In this document: in pieces, positions 1 to 9,432 of the stretch
Numbering within the stretch: position 1 is the first letter of the stretch
Layout: each line of letters opens with the position of its first letter
Source: Sphingomonadaceae bacterium
GTDB taxonomy: Bacteria > Pseudomonadota > Alphaproteobacteria > Sphingomonadales > Sphingomonadaceae
Length of the DNA: 64,000 nt
Assembly (NCBI GenBank): GCA_025056155.1
Contig: JANWWL010000006.1
Coordinates: 1-64,000, forward strand
Direction: 5' to 3'
Notes under the pieces: model-generated
Seen by the model: the letters and a program-made list of their open reading frames with translations, nothing else
The model's database searches: none
Told to the model about the DNA's origin: nothing
Translations under genes and position numbers: made by a program

Positions 1-629
<629 letters not shown>

Positions 630-669
630 ACACCATTCCCGGGACGTCCCAAGCGAGGAGGAACCGCGC

Positions 670-2082
670 ATGCCGAACACGCCGGCCGACATCCTGAAGA
701 TGATCCAGGAGAAGGAGATCGAGTGGATCGACCTCCGCTTCACCGACCCGCGGGGGAAATGGCAGCATCTCGCGATCGCCAAGCGCGTGATCAACGAAAA
801 CAACCTGACGGAAGGCTTCATGTTCGACGGTTCGTCGATCGCCGGTTGGAAGGCGATCAACGAAAGCGACATGATCCTGAAGCCGGACCTGGATGCGGTC
901 TACGTCGATCCCTTCTCGGCTACGCCGATGCTGATCCTGTTCTGCGACATCGTCGAGCCGGCCACGGGCGAATTCTACGGCCGCGATCCGCGGGCCACGG
1001 CCAAGCGGGCCGAGGCGTACCTCAAGGCCTCGGGCATCGGCGACACGGCCTACGTGGGCCCCGAGGCGGAATTCTTCGTCTTCGACGACGTTCGCTTCAG
1101 CCAGGGCTATGCCGGCGGCTTCTACGCGATCGACGACGTGGAACTGCCCACCAACTCCGGCAAGGTTTATGACGAGGGAAACCTAGGCCACCGGCCGCGC
1201 GCCAAGGGCGGTTACTTCCCCGTCCCCCCGGTCGACTCGGCCATGGACTTGAGGGCCGAGATGGTCTCGACCATGCTCGAGATGGGTCTGCCGTGCGACA
1301 AGCACCACCACGAGGTGGCGGCCGCGCAGCACGAGCTGGGGCTCGAATTCGGCACGCTGGTGCAGACGGCCGACCGCCTGCAGATCTACAAGTACGTGGT
1401 GCAGATGGTGGCCCAGGCCTACGGCAAGACCGCCACCTTCATGCCCAAGCCCATCAAGGAGGACAACGGCTCGGGCATGCACACCCACATGTCGGTGTGG
1501 AAGGACGGCCAGCCGCTCTTCGCCGGCGAGGGCTATGCCGGGCTGTCGGACACCGCCCTCTACTTCATCGGCGGCATCATCAAGCATGCGCGGGCCATCA
1601 ACGCCTTCACCAACCCGACGACCAACAGCTACAAGCGCTTGGTCCCGGGCTTCGAGGCGCCCGTGCTGCTCGCCTACTCCAGCCGCAACCGGTCGGCCTC
1701 GTGCCGGATCCCATATGGCGCAAGTCCCAAGGCCAAGCGCGTGGAGGTGCGCTTTCCGGATCCCACCTCCAATCCCTACCTTGCCTTCTCGGCCCTGCTG
1801 ATGGCCGGGCTCGACGGCATCGAGAACCGCATCCATCCCGGCCAGCCCATGGACAAGAACCTCTACGACCTGCCGCCGCGCGAACTGAAGCGCGTGCCGA
1901 CGGTCTGCGGGTCGCTGCGGGAGGCCTTGGCCGCGCTCGACAAGGGCCGGGCGGTGTTCACCAAGGGCGGGGTGTTCACCGACGACCAGATCGACGCCTA
2001 CATCGAGCTCAAGATGGACGAGGTGCTGCGCTGGGAGACCACGCCCAGCCCCGTCGAGTTCGACATGTACTTCAGCGCCTGA
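670..2082 (+). CDS. glnA: glutamine synthetase, type I
   Basis: 470-residue class I-beta glutamine synthetase, making glutamine from glutamate, ammonia and ATP as a cytoplasmic dodecamer. Clear signatures are [13 protein letters not shown] in the N-terminal beta-grasp domain, the metal-binding GPEAEFF, the GSGMHTHMS active-site stretch and NRSASCRIP. Tyr399 in the KNLYDLPP motif is the expected adenylylation site, so activity is probably tuned by GlnE under PII control. An AGGAGGAA ribosome site precedes the ATG. Length is typical (468-470). It is cotranscribed with glnB from the sigma-54 promoter. Confidence 0.98.
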   Translation: MPNTPADILKMIQEKEIEWIDLRFTDPRGKWQHLAIAKRVINENNLTEGFMFDGSSIAGWKAINESDMILKPDLDAVYVDPFSATPMLILFCDIVEPATGEFYGRDPRATAKRAEAYLKASGIGDTAYVGPEAEFFVFDDVRFSQGYAGGFYAIDDVELPTNSGKVYDEGNLGHRPRAKGGYFPVPPVDSAMDLRAEMVSTMLEMGLPCDKHHHEVAAAQHELGLEFGTLVQTADRLQIYKYVVQMVAQAYGKTATFMPKPIKEDNGSGMHTHMSVWKDGQPLFAGEGYAGLSDTALYFIGGIIKHARAINAFTNPTTNSYKRLVPGFEAPVLLAYSSRNRSASCRIPYGASPKAKRVEVRFPDPTSNPYLAFSALLMAGLDGIENRIHPGQPMDKNLYDLPPRELKRVPTVCGSLREALAALDKGRAVFTKGGVFTDDQIDAYIELKMDEVLRWETTPSPVEFDMYFSA

Positions 2083-2099
2083 GCCCCCGGCCGGGGGCT
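2082..2099 (+). terminator. palindrome at the glnA stop, possible terminator
   Basis: AGCCCCCGG/CCGGGGGCT is a perfect 18-bp palindrome starting on the last base of the glnA stop codon. It could fold as a 7-bp stem with a GGCC loop. No T-tract follows, so it is not a classical intrinsic terminator and may instead act as a 3'-end stabiliser. The remaining ~250 nt up to the beta-helix gene show no other recognisable element. Confidence 0.35.
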
Positions 2100-2350
2100 G
2101 CCGCCCCCACGGCCCGGCATCGCGACCGCCTCAGGGCCCCGGTGCGGTCTTTGAGGCGACCGCGCGCCCGCTGTCCCGGGGGCGGGCGATCCTCGTCAGC
2201 CCTGATAAGGCGACACTGGAACGCGTCGGGCGCGCTTGCCCCACGGCACGGGCCTGCGTCGGCGCCCGCCGGGCCCAGGCCGGCCGTGCCCCATGGCGGG
2301 GCGGGCGGAGGCCAGTCCCGGGCGAGCTGGCCCCTTCGAGCCGGCCCCAT

Positions 2351-3238
2351 TCAGCGGCAGGGCCTGGTCCATTCCGGGGCCGGCCGCCGCGCGGCCTGGT
2401 GGTCAAGGGCCACGTTCCCGCAGGCCTGCACCATGGGGCCCATGAAGATGCTGGCGAGCTTCCTTGGATCGCCGTCGCCCACCCGGTTGTTCCGCACGAC
2501 CGCCTTCTCGCGGGCCACGCTGATGGCTCGGAAGGTGTCGGTGTCGATCACGTTGTCCTCGATGCGCACCTCAAGGCCTTCCGGCCGAGGGCCCAGGCCG
2601 CCGATGCCCTGCATCCCCCCCCTCAGGCGCAGGCGGTTCCCCACCACGGTGATGCGGTCGGTCGCCTCGCCCCACCACTGGATGGCATCGCCATGGCGCC
2701 GGTCCGGTGTCTTGGTGAGCTCGAACACCGAGTCTCGCACCTCCACTTCTCGCCCGGCCCCGATCGTGATTCCGTCCAGCATGGTCCCCGTGAAGCGCAC
2801 GCGCTCGATGCGCACGCGCATGGATCCCCCGCCCACGGCGATGCCCGTGCGCGCCTCGCGGATCTCGAGCGCGCGGAAGGTGACGTCGCGCACCCCCTTG
2901 AGCTCCACGGCATAAGTGGCAGGGCCCTTGCCGGCCCAACCCTCCCGAGCCTCGATCAGGCCCGGGCCCTCCACCACCAGCTGCCCCGCACCCCTTAGAA
3001 GATGGAGCCCGCGGATGGTGGCACCGTTAAGGCGCAGGGTAGCCGGGCGCTCCCGGGAGGGCGGACCCACCACCCGCACCTGGGTGCACGTCTGCCCAGG
3101 GGCCAGGGTCAGCACCTCGCCCGCCTTCGCCGCATGGAGGGCCGCCGCCAGCGTGGCGCAGGTGAGCATTTCCGGGTCTCCCGCGGCCCCCCGGCACGAC
3201 CGCGGGGCATGACCAAGCAACGTCAAGCCCGGCGCCAT
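2351..3238 (-). CDS. right-handed parallel beta-helix protein
   Basis: 295-residue protein with the repetitive pattern of a right-handed parallel beta-helix (pectate-lyase/NosD-like fold): short rungs such as RVRIERVRFTGT, VEVRDSVFEL, RITVVGNRLRL and VRIEDNVID recur at about 20-25 residue intervals. The N-terminal ALHAAKAGEVLTLAPG is the usual first rung. Substrate and role are unknown; such proteins are often exported carbohydrate-active or surface proteins. The N-terminus is doubtful: the first ATG is not followed by a hydrophobic signal peptide and lacks a good ribosome site, so the true start may be elsewhere, for example at the Met in PEMLTC. It is convergent with glnA. Confidence 0.7.
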   Translation of the reverse strand: MAPGLTLLGHAPRSCRGAAGDPEMLTCATLAAALHAAKAGEVLTLAPGQTCTQVRVVGPPSRERPATLRLNGATIRGLHLLRGAGQLVVEGPGLIEAREGWAGKGPATYAVELKGVRDVTFRALEIREARTGIAVGGGSMRVRIERVRFTGTMLDGITIGAGREVEVRDSVFELTKTPDRRHGDAIQWWGEATDRITVVGNRLRLRGGMQGIGGLGPRPEGLEVRIEDNVIDTDTFRAISVAREKAVVRNNRVGDGDPRKLASIFMGPMVQACGNVALDHQAARRPAPEWTRPCR

Positions 3239-3699
3239 CTGGCCCGGTCATGACCCGATGACCCGTTGCCTTGAACCACCGGGCCGCGCAAGACATGGGG
3301 GCCAGAGCAAGAACCGGGCCAAGCGCAAGGCGCCCGAGGCGACGGCAGGACGGACCGGGACGGAAGGGTCGGACCCATGGGACGGAGGGACCGGCGGTCA
3401 AGCCGGGCGGCGACAGGTGGGGCAGCCGGCCAAGGCGCCGCGGCGGGCGACGCGACGATGCGCCCGGCGCCCAGCCGGACGGCGGCGGTGGGCAGGACGA
3501 TCGCGAGCGCTGGTGCGGTGGGCCCCGTCTCGACGATGGGCCGACGATGGGTGCCGGGTGTGGCGGCGGGCGCAGTACGGACGTCCCGCCACTCGAGCGG
3601 CGTGGCCGCCCTGACGTCGGGTCGGCAGACGGCGGGCCGTTCGGCCCGCAACCCGGCCGGGGTGGCGGGGCTTGGGTCCGCGTTGGGAACGAGGCGCCC
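3239..3699. other. 461-nt gene-free stretch upstream of lptB
   Basis: No supportable gene. The open frames give low-complexity Arg/Gly/Pro translations without domains. At the beta-helix end there is a 10-bp palindrome GGTCATGACC (3246-3255) followed by a tandem ATGACCCG pair, which could be an operator. In many alphaproteobacteria lptC and lptA precede lptB; neither is recognisable here. Confidence 0.5.
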
Positions 3700-4473
3700 A
3701 TGAACGTCGCGCCCCGCGCCCTGCCCGCCCGCGACGGCCCCGAGGCGCATCTGCCGGGCCTTGCCGTCGTGTCGATCGGCAAGTCCTACGACGGGCGCGT
3801 CGTCCTGCGCGACGTCTCGCTTTCCGTCCACCGGGGCGAGGTGGTGGGCCTCCTCGGCCCCAACGGCGCCGGCAAGACGACCTGTTTCTACGCCATCATG
3901 GGGCTGGCCGCGCCCGACCACGGCCGCATTTTGCTCGATGGCATCGACATCACCCGTCTGCCCATGTACCGTCGCGCGGCCTTAGGGCTGGGCTACCTGC
4001 CGCAGGAAGCCTCGATCTTTCGGGGTCTCACGGTCGCCCAGAACATCCTGGCCGTCCTCGAGTTGGTCGAGCCCGACCCGGCCGCCCGGCGGGAACGGCT
4101 CGAGGCGCTGCTCGCCGAATTCCACATCACGCGGCTGCGCGACGCCCCGGCCACGGCCTTGTCGGGGGGCGAGCGGCGCCGGTGCGAGATCGCGCGCGCC
4201 CTGGCGGCCGATCCCAGCATCATCCTGCTCGACGAACCGTTCGCGGGCATCGACCCCATCTCGATCGCCGACATCCGCAACTTGGTGGCCCACTTGCGCG
4301 ACCGTGACATCGGCGTGCTGATCACCGACCACAACGTCCGCGAGACCCTCGACATCGTGGACCGCGCCTGCATCATCTACGATGGCCGCGTCCTGTTCGA
4401 AGGCACGCCGGCGGCCCTGGTCTCCGACGAGACGGTGCGCCGGGTCTACCTCGGGCAGGACTTCGCGCTCTAG
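3700..4473 (+). CDS. lptB: LPS export ABC transporter ATPase
   Basis: 257-residue ATPase of the LptBFGC machine that extracts lipopolysaccharide from the inner membrane and drives it along the Lpt bridge. Walker [10 protein letters not shown] lies at residues 53-61, the signature LSGGERRR in the middle, and Walker B with D-loop in [12 protein letters not shown]. The phrase RVYLGQDF near the C-terminus is typical of LptB. The ORF-track start at 3271 is rejected because its extra N-terminus is low-complexity; the ATG at 3700 gives the family length. It sits 8 nt before rpoN, a widespread lptB-rpoN linkage. The usual upstream lptCA genes are missing here. Confidence 0.94.
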   Translation: MNVAPRALPARDGPEAHLPGLAVVSIGKSYDGRVVLRDVSLSVHRGEVVGLLGPNGAGKTTCFYAIMGLAAPDHGRILLDGIDITRLPMYRRAALGLGYLPQEASIFRGLTVAQNILAVLELVEPDPAARRERLEALLAEFHITRLRDAPATALSGGERRRCEIARALAADPSIILLDEPFAGIDPISIADIRNLVAHLRDRDIGVLITDHNVRETLDIVDRACIIYDGRVLFEGTPAALVSDETVRRVYLGQDFAL

Positions 4474-4481
4474 GCCCCGCC

Positions 4482-5933
4482 GTGGCGATCGGCCCTCGCC
4501 TCGAACTGCGCACGAGCCAGACGCTCGTGCTGTCGCCCCAACTGCAGACCGCGATCCGCTTGCTCGCCTTGTCGAACGTCGAGTTGGCGGCCGAGCTGGC
4601 GTCCGAGATCGAGCGCAACCCCCTGATCGAAACGGTCGAGGCCGACGAGCCGACGGAAATGTCCCCCGATGCCAGGCCGTCGGAACCCGCTTCCGCGGCG
4701 GACGCCGAGATCATGGAGGCCAGGGGCGCCTCAGACTGGGAGGTCGACGACGAGCCTGCGACGTTCCGCGACGACCCCGCCGGGGATTGGGCCGGGGAGA
4801 CCGACGGGGAGGAGCGCTCGTGGATCGACCAGGTGGCCGCGTCCGAAGAGAGTCTGGCCGCCGCCCTGGTCCGCCAGGCCGAGGCCGCGCTGCAAGGTCC
4901 TGACCTCGGCATCGCGCTGGCCATCGTGGGCGCGATCGACGAGGCGGGGTATCTGACCGAACCCCTGGCCGAGATCGCAGCGCGGCTGGGGGTGGATGAG
5001 GCCGAGGTCGAGCGCGTGCTGCGCATCGTCCAGACGTTCGAGCCCACGGGCGTGGGGGCACGGACCTTGGCCGAATGCATCCGCATCCAGGCGCGCGAGC
5101 GCGACCGGCTGGATCCGGCCATGGAGGCGCTCATCGACCACCTTGATCTCGTGGCCCGCGGCGAGGTCGAGAAGCTCAAGCGCATCTGCGGCGTCGACGG
5201 CGAGGACCTGGCCGACATGCTGCGCGAGTTGCGCAGCTATGATCCCAAGCCGGGCCTTAAGGTGGGCGGCGGCACGGCCAACACGGTCGTGCCCGACATC
5301 CTGGTGCGGCGCACGGCCAAGGGGCTGGTTGTCGAGCTCAACGCCGCCACCCTGCCCCGCATCATCGTCAACCAGCAGTACCAGGCGCGGATTGCCCGCC
5401 CCGCGCGCCAACGTCACGACGCCGCCGAACGGCGCTTCCTGACCCAATGCCTCCACCAGGCGCAGTGGCTGGTGCGCGCGCTTGACCAGCGGGCCCAGAC
5501 GATCCTCAAGGTCGCCACCGAAATCGTGGCCCAGCAGGCCGGGTTCTTCGACCATGGGATCCTGCACTTGAAACCGCTCACCATGCGCGCGGTGGCCGAA
5601 GCAGTAGGAGTCCACGAATCGACGGTGAGCCGCGTGGTGGCCAACAAGTCCCTGGCCTGCGACCGCGGGACGTTCGACTTGCGCTTCTTCTTTTCCGCTC
5701 CCGTGCCGGCTGGCGACGGCGAGGAGGCCGCCATCGCCGCGGTCAAGGCCCGGCTCCGGGCGCTGATCGACAGCGAACCACCCGACCGGCCGCATTCGGA
5801 CGACAAGCTGGTCGAACTCTTGAAGGCCGAAGGTTTCACCTTGGCCCGGCGGACGGTTGCCAAGTATCGGGAAGCGATGAACATCCCCTCGAGCTACGAC
5901 CGGCGCCGGCGTCACCTCTTGGGCTCGGTCTGA
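4482..5933 (+). CDS. rpoN: RNA polymerase sigma-54 factor
   Basis: 483-residue sigma-54, which directs RNA polymerase to -24/-12 promoters and needs an enhancer-binding ATPase to open DNA. Region I (residues ~8-50, TSQTLVLSPQLQTAI...) contacts activators. An acidic linker follows, then the core-binding domain, a helix-turn-helix (AVAEAVGVHESTVSRVVANK) and the diagnostic RpoN box ARRTVAKYRE at about residues 455-464 that reads the -24 element. It begins with GTG at 4482, 8 nt after lptB. A cognate promoter lies in this window upstream of glnB. The usual downstream hpf gene is absent; a convergent HAD gene follows. Confidence 0.97.
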   Translation: MAIGPRLELRTSQTLVLSPQLQTAIRLLALSNVELAAELASEIERNPLIETVEADEPTEMSPDARPSEPASAADAEIMEARGASDWEVDDEPATFRDDPAGDWAGETDGEERSWIDQVAASEESLAAALVRQAEAALQGPDLGIALAIVGAIDEAGYLTEPLAEIAARLGVDEAEVERVLRIVQTFEPTGVGARTLAECIRIQARERDRLDPAMEALIDHLDLVARGEVEKLKRICGVDGEDLADMLRELRSYDPKPGLKVGGGTANTVVPDILVRRTAKGLVVELNAATLPRIIVNQQYQARIARPARQRHDAAERRFLTQCLHQAQWLVRALDQRAQTILKVATEIVAQQAGFFDHGILHLKPLTMRAVAEAVGVHESTVSRVVANKSLACDRGTFDLRFFFSAPVPAGDGEEAAIAAVKARLRALIDSEPPDRPHSDDKLVELLKAEGFTLARRTVAKYREAMNIPSSYDRRRRHLLGSV

Positions 5934-5953
5934 ACTCTCTCGGTCTGAACTCT
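5924..5953. repeat. 15-bp perfect tandem duplication at the rpoN/HAD junction
   Basis: Two adjacent identical copies of CTCGGTCTGAACTCT. The first copy contains the rpoN stop codon; the second ends inside the stop codon of the convergent HAD gene. It looks like a recent slippage duplication that left both reading frames intact. Confidence 0.9.
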
Positions 5954-6599
5954 AAAGCGGGATCCCCACGAGCGCCGACAGCTCGCCCAGGGCCTGATCT
6001 TCGCTCGCGACCTTGATGGCCCTCATGCCGAGGGCCGCGGCCGGCTTGCAGTTGATGCCCAGGTCGTCGAGGTAGATGCACGCGGCCGCCGGCAGCCCGA
6101 GCGCGTCCAGCATCATCCGATAGATGCGCGGATCGGGCTTGCGCACGCCCACCTTCGAACTTTCCAGCACGACGTCGAAGCGGGCCAGCACGGCCGCCAC
6201 GTCTTGGGCCCGTTCCGGCTGTCCGGCCATGGCGGGCCCATGGCCCACGCGCGCGTTGTTGGTGATGCAGCCCAGGCGAAAGCCCGCGCGGCGCAAGGCG
6301 TCGAGCGCTGCCACCATGCGCGGGCGGATCGCGCCCGAGAGCAGGGGCAGCACGTCAGCCCCGCGGACCTCGTGCCCCAGCCGGCGGCTTTCCTCGGCAA
6401 ACAGCCGGTCGAAGGTGGCGGCATCAATCTCGCTGCGCTCGAGCTGGGCCCAGGCGTTGGTGTCGGGGTCGGTGGCGTTGACGCGCCGCAGGAATCCGGG
6501 TGGCAGACCTCGTTCGGCCTCGAAGGCCGCGAAGGCGTCGAACGGCGAGGAGGTGATGACTCCGCCGAAATCCCAGATGACCGCGCGGAAACCGTCCAT
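5952..6599 (-). CDS. HAD-superfamily hydrolase
   Basis: 215-residue haloacid-dehalogenase-like phosphatase. Motif I is WDFGGVITS, where the first Asp would be the nucleophile but the usual second Asp is replaced by Gly (DxG), as in epoxide hydrolase/YihX-type HADs. Motif II is CITNN, the motif III lysine is in SSKVGVRKPD, and motif IV is YLDDLGINCKPA. The cap at residues 15-80 is of the C1 type. The substrate cannot be told; a small phosphorylated metabolite is likely. The start at 6599 follows GGGAG; an upstream Met (MACPGSREL...) is possible. It converges on rpoN. Confidence 0.88.
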   Translation of the reverse strand: MDGFRAVIWDFGGVITSSPFDAFAAFEAERGLPPGFLRRVNATDPDTNAWAQLERSEIDAATFDRLFAEESRRLGHEVRGADVLPLLSGAIRPRMVAALDALRRAGFRLGCITNNARVGHGPAMAGQPERAQDVAAVLARFDVVLESSKVGVRKPDPRIYRMMLDALGLPAAACIYLDDLGINCKPAAALGMRAIKVASEDQALGELSALVGIPL

Positions 6600-6698
6600 G
6601 CCGAGCTCCCGGGAACCTGGGCAGGCCATGGCGGCCCCCTGCCGCCGGGGCAAGGCCGGCCTTGCCGGCCAGGGGGCGCGCTGGCAGGGCCGGCCCCC

Positions 6699-7949
6699 AT
6701 GCGCCTGGGCCTCACCGCCTGGATCCTCGTGGCCCTTGTGGCGGGCCTGGCCGCTGGGGCCTTCGTGAACCTGACCCAGCCGCCGGCCGATGCCGCCCGG
6801 TTCGCCGACGCCCTCAGCTTGATCACCGACATCTTCCTGCGCCTCATCAAAATGATCATCGCCCCCTTGGTGCTCGGCGCGCTCGTGGCGGGCATCGGAC
6901 GCATGGGGGGCGACGTGGCGGCCCTGTCGCGCATCGGCGGGCGCGCCGTGGCCTGGTTCATCGCCACCTCGGTGGGTGCGCTTGCCATCGGCTGGGCGAC
7001 GGTGACCGGCTTCCGGCCCGGGGACGGCCTGGGTCTGCCGCTGCCCCCGACTTCGGCCGACGCGGGCATCTCGACCGAAGCCCTCACCTTCCGCCGGTTC
7101 ATGACCGAGCTCGTGCCCACTTCGGTCGTCGACGCGCTCGCCCGCAACCAGATCCTGCAGGTGGTGGTGTTCTCGGTGTTTGCAGGCGTCGCCCTCGCCC
7201 GCCTGGGGGACAAGGGCCGCGTGCTGCGGGAGGGTGCCGAAGCCCTGATGGACCTGATGCTGGTGGTGACCGGCTTCGTGATGAAGACGGCCCCGCTCGC
7301 CGTGTTCGCCGCCGTGGCCGCCACGATCGCCCAGCGAGGCCTGGGCGTCGTGGCCACCTACGGCAAGTTCATGGGCGGGTTCTACGTGGCCCTTCTGGGC
7401 CTGATCGCGCTCAACCTGCTGGCCCTGGCGGTCGTGATCGGAGCGCCCGCCGTGGGCCGACTGCTGCGCGAAATCCGCGATCCCTTCGTCCTGGCCTTCT
7501 CCACCGCCAGTTCCGAAGCCGCCTATCCCCGGATGCTCGCTGCCCTCGACCGTTTCGGAATCCCGGGGCGGATCTCGGCGTTCGTCCTGCCGCTCGGCTA
7601 CTCGTTCAACCTCGACGGCTCGATGATGTACTGCGTCTTCGCCTGCCTGTTCATCGCGCAGGCCTACGGCATCGAGCTTTCCCTCTTCGAGCAGCTGGCG
7701 ATGATGGCCATGCTGCTCGTCACGTCGAAGGGTATCGCGGGCGTGCCGCGGGCGAGCCTGGTGGTGATTGCGGCCACCCTGCCCGTCTTCGGCCTGCCGA
7801 CGGCGGGCCTGCTCCTCATTCTGGGGGTGGATCACTTCCTCGACATGGGCCGGTCGGCGACCAACGCGGTGGGCAACGCCGTGGCCTCGGCGGCCGTGGC
7901 GCATTGGGAGCTGGCGCGCGAGGCGACCCCGCGGGCCACGGCCGAATGA
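6699..7949 (+). CDS. dicarboxylate/amino acid:cation symporter
   Basis: 416-residue inner-membrane carrier of the DAACS family (DctA/GltP/GltT), taking up C4-dicarboxylates or acidic amino acids with Na+ or H+. Family marks are the serine-rich STASSEAAYPRML before the HP1 loop, the GYSFNLDGSMMY segment and TSKGIAGVPRASLVV of HP2, with about eight hydrophobic segments. DctA and GltP cannot be separated by eye. The ORF-track start at 6204 runs through the HAD gene antisense; the ATG at 6699 (MRLGLTAWILVALVAG) begins with the first membrane helix. It may feed the malic enzyme encoded further on, but there is no linkage. Confidence 0.92.
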   Translation: MRLGLTAWILVALVAGLAAGAFVNLTQPPADAARFADALSLITDIFLRLIKMIIAPLVLGALVAGIGRMGGDVAALSRIGGRAVAWFIATSVGALAIGWATVTGFRPGDGLGLPLPPTSADAGISTEALTFRRFMTELVPTSVVDALARNQILQVVVFSVFAGVALARLGDKGRVLREGAEALMDLMLVVTGFVMKTAPLAVFAAVAATIAQRGLGVVATYGKFMGGFYVALLGLIALNLLALAVVIGAPAVGRLLREIRDPFVLAFSTASSEAAYPRMLAALDRFGIPGRISAFVLPLGYSFNLDGSMMYCVFACLFIAQAYGIELSLFEQLAMMAMLLVTSKGIAGVPRASLVVIAATLPVFGLPTAGLLLILGVDHFLDMGRSATNAVGNAVASAAVAHWELAREATPRATAE

Positions 7950-7963
7950 ACCGCGGCGAGGTT

Positions 7964-7988
7964 TTTTGCGGAGCACAACTCCGCAAAA
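7964..7988. promoter_or_regulatory. 10-bp inverted repeat, probable operator of the P450 gene
   Basis: TTTTGCGGAG-CACAA-CTCCGCAAAA is a perfect 10-bp inverted repeat with a 5-nt centre, unusually AT-containing for this region. It ends 2 nt before the -35 hexamer of the putative P450 promoter, a good place for a regulator dimer. As a terminator it is atypical: the T-run lies before the stem and A residues follow it on both strands. Confidence 0.5.
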
Positions 7989-7990
7989 GC

Positions 7991-8019
7991 TTGACGCCCC
8001 CCCCTCGCTTGCCTAGCCT
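7991..8019 (+). promoter_or_regulatory. housekeeping-type promoter of the P450 gene
   Basis: TTGACG, 17-bp spacer, TAGCCT. The -35 matches the alphaproteobacterial TTGACG form fully; the -10 keeps the TA and final T. The predicted start near 8026 leaves a ~20-nt leader with a CCGGAGAG ribosome site before the ATG at 8046. Confidence 0.55.
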
Positions 8020-8045
8020 GGAGCCACCCAACCCGGAGAGCGCCC

Positions 8046-9296
8046 ATGGCCACGCTGGCCCAGCCCCTCGCCCCACAGCTGCCGCTTGAGATCCTCGACC
8101 TGTCGAAGGCCCAGGATTGGCTCGAATACCGCAACATCCTGGAACGCTTCCGCATCCTGCGTGCCGCAGGCCCCGTGCATTATTGCCCCGAATCCGGGGT
8201 CGGGCCGTATTGGTCGGTCGTCACTCATCACCACGTGATGGAAGTGGAGGGGCGGCCCGACGTGTTCTCCTCGCGTTGGGACGTGGGCGGCATCACCATC
8301 TTCGACCGCAAGCCGGAGGTGGACGAGCCGCCGCTTCCCATGTTCATCGCCATGGACCGGCCCGAGCACACCGAGAAGCGCCGGACCGTGGCCCCCGCCT
8401 TCACCCCCGCCGAGATGCTGCGCCACGAGCCCCTGGTGCGCCGGCGCACGGCCGAGCTCCTCGACTCCCTGCCGCTCGGCGAACCGTTCGACTGGGTGGA
8501 TCGGGTCTCGATCGAGCTCACCACGGGCATGCTCGCCATCCTGTTCGACTTTCCGTGGGAGGATCGCCGGCTGCTCACCTTCTGGTCGGACACGGCGACC
8601 GACGTCGAGGCCTTCGAGAACCCCGAGCGCGACAAGGAACGCTGGGCGGTCCTCTACGAGATGGCCGCCTACTTCATGAGATTGTGGAACGAGCGCAAGG
8701 ACGCCGAGCCGCGGCCCGACCTAATCTCGATGCTGGCCCATGCGCCCGCCACGCGCCACATGAGCCCGCAGGAATTCATGGGCAACCTGGTCCTGTTGAT
8801 CGTCGGCGGCAACGACACCACGCGCAACACCATGTCGGGTGCGGTGATGGCGCAGAACCTGTGGCCCGACGACTGGAACCGCATGATGGCCGACCCGGCC
8901 CTCATCGAGAACGGGGTGTCCGAGCTCATCCGCTGGCAGACGCCGCTCGCCCACATGCGGCGCACGGCCCTGGTGGATACGGAACTTGCCGGCCAGCGCA
9001 TCCGGGCGGGCGACAAGGTGGTGATGTGGTACCTCTCGGCCAATCGCGACGAGGCGGTGTTCCTGGAAGCCGACCGGTTCCTGCCTGAGCGGCCCAACGC
9101 CCGCCGGCACCTCTCCTTCGGCTTCGGCATCCACCGCTGCGTGGGCGCGCGCCTGGCCGAACTCCAGGTCCGGGTGCTGCTGGAAGAGATGCAGCGCCGA
9201 CGCCTGCGGGTCACCCTGGCCGATGAGCCGGTGCGGGTCTACTCCCCGTTCGTCCACGGCTTCCGCAAGATGCCGGTGGTGGTCGACCGCGCCTGA
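8046..9296 (+). CDS. cytochrome P450
   Basis: 416-residue soluble class I P450 monooxygenase. It shows the I-helix oxygen-activation motif GGNDTTRN, the K-helix ExxR (ELIRW) and the heme-ligand loop FGFGIHRCVGARLAE with the axial cysteine. Overall it resembles bacterial terpenoid or alkyl-chain hydroxylating CYPs, but the substrate cannot be assigned. There is no ferredoxin or reductase gene nearby, so redox partners must come from elsewhere. It stands alone behind its own promoter and an inverted-repeat operator, suggesting inducible expression. Confidence 0.94.
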   Translation: MATLAQPLAPQLPLEILDLSKAQDWLEYRNILERFRILRAAGPVHYCPESGVGPYWSVVTHHHVMEVEGRPDVFSSRWDVGGITIFDRKPEVDEPPLPMFIAMDRPEHTEKRRTVAPAFTPAEMLRHEPLVRRRTAELLDSLPLGEPFDWVDRVSIELTTGMLAILFDFPWEDRRLLTFWSDTATDVEAFENPERDKERWAVLYEMAAYFMRLWNERKDAEPRPDLISMLAHAPATRHMSPQEFMGNLVLLIVGGNDTTRNTMSGAVMAQNLWPDDWNRMMADPALIENGVSELIRWQTPLAHMRRTALVDTELAGQRIRAGDKVVMWYLSANRDEAVFLEADRFLPERPNARRHLSFGFGIHRCVGARLAELQVRVLLEEMQRRRLRVTLADEPVRVYSPFVHGFRKMPVVVDRA

Positions 9297-9309
9297 CGAT
9301 CGGGGCCGC

Positions 9310-9336
9310 GCCCCGGCCTGCGGGAAGCCGGGGGGC
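9310..9336. terminator. GC-rich hairpin between the P450 gene and comM
   Basis: GCCCCGGC, a 9-nt loop and GCCGGGGGGC form a strong stem in the 136-nt gap between two convergent genes. There is no T-tract, so termination is only inferred from position. Confidence 0.3.
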
Positions 9337-9432
9337 GGCGCTGCGGGATCAGCCGGGCCCCGGCCTCTCGCCCCTCCCGACGTGCGCTGCTGGCCGGCGA
9401 GACCTGGCGATCGGCTTCGGGCGCCTGCTCGG

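Noticed and set aside
3271-3699. N-terminal extension of LptB in the same frame
   Set aside because: Low-complexity Arg/Gly/Pro sequence; the family length and conserved opening begin at 3700.
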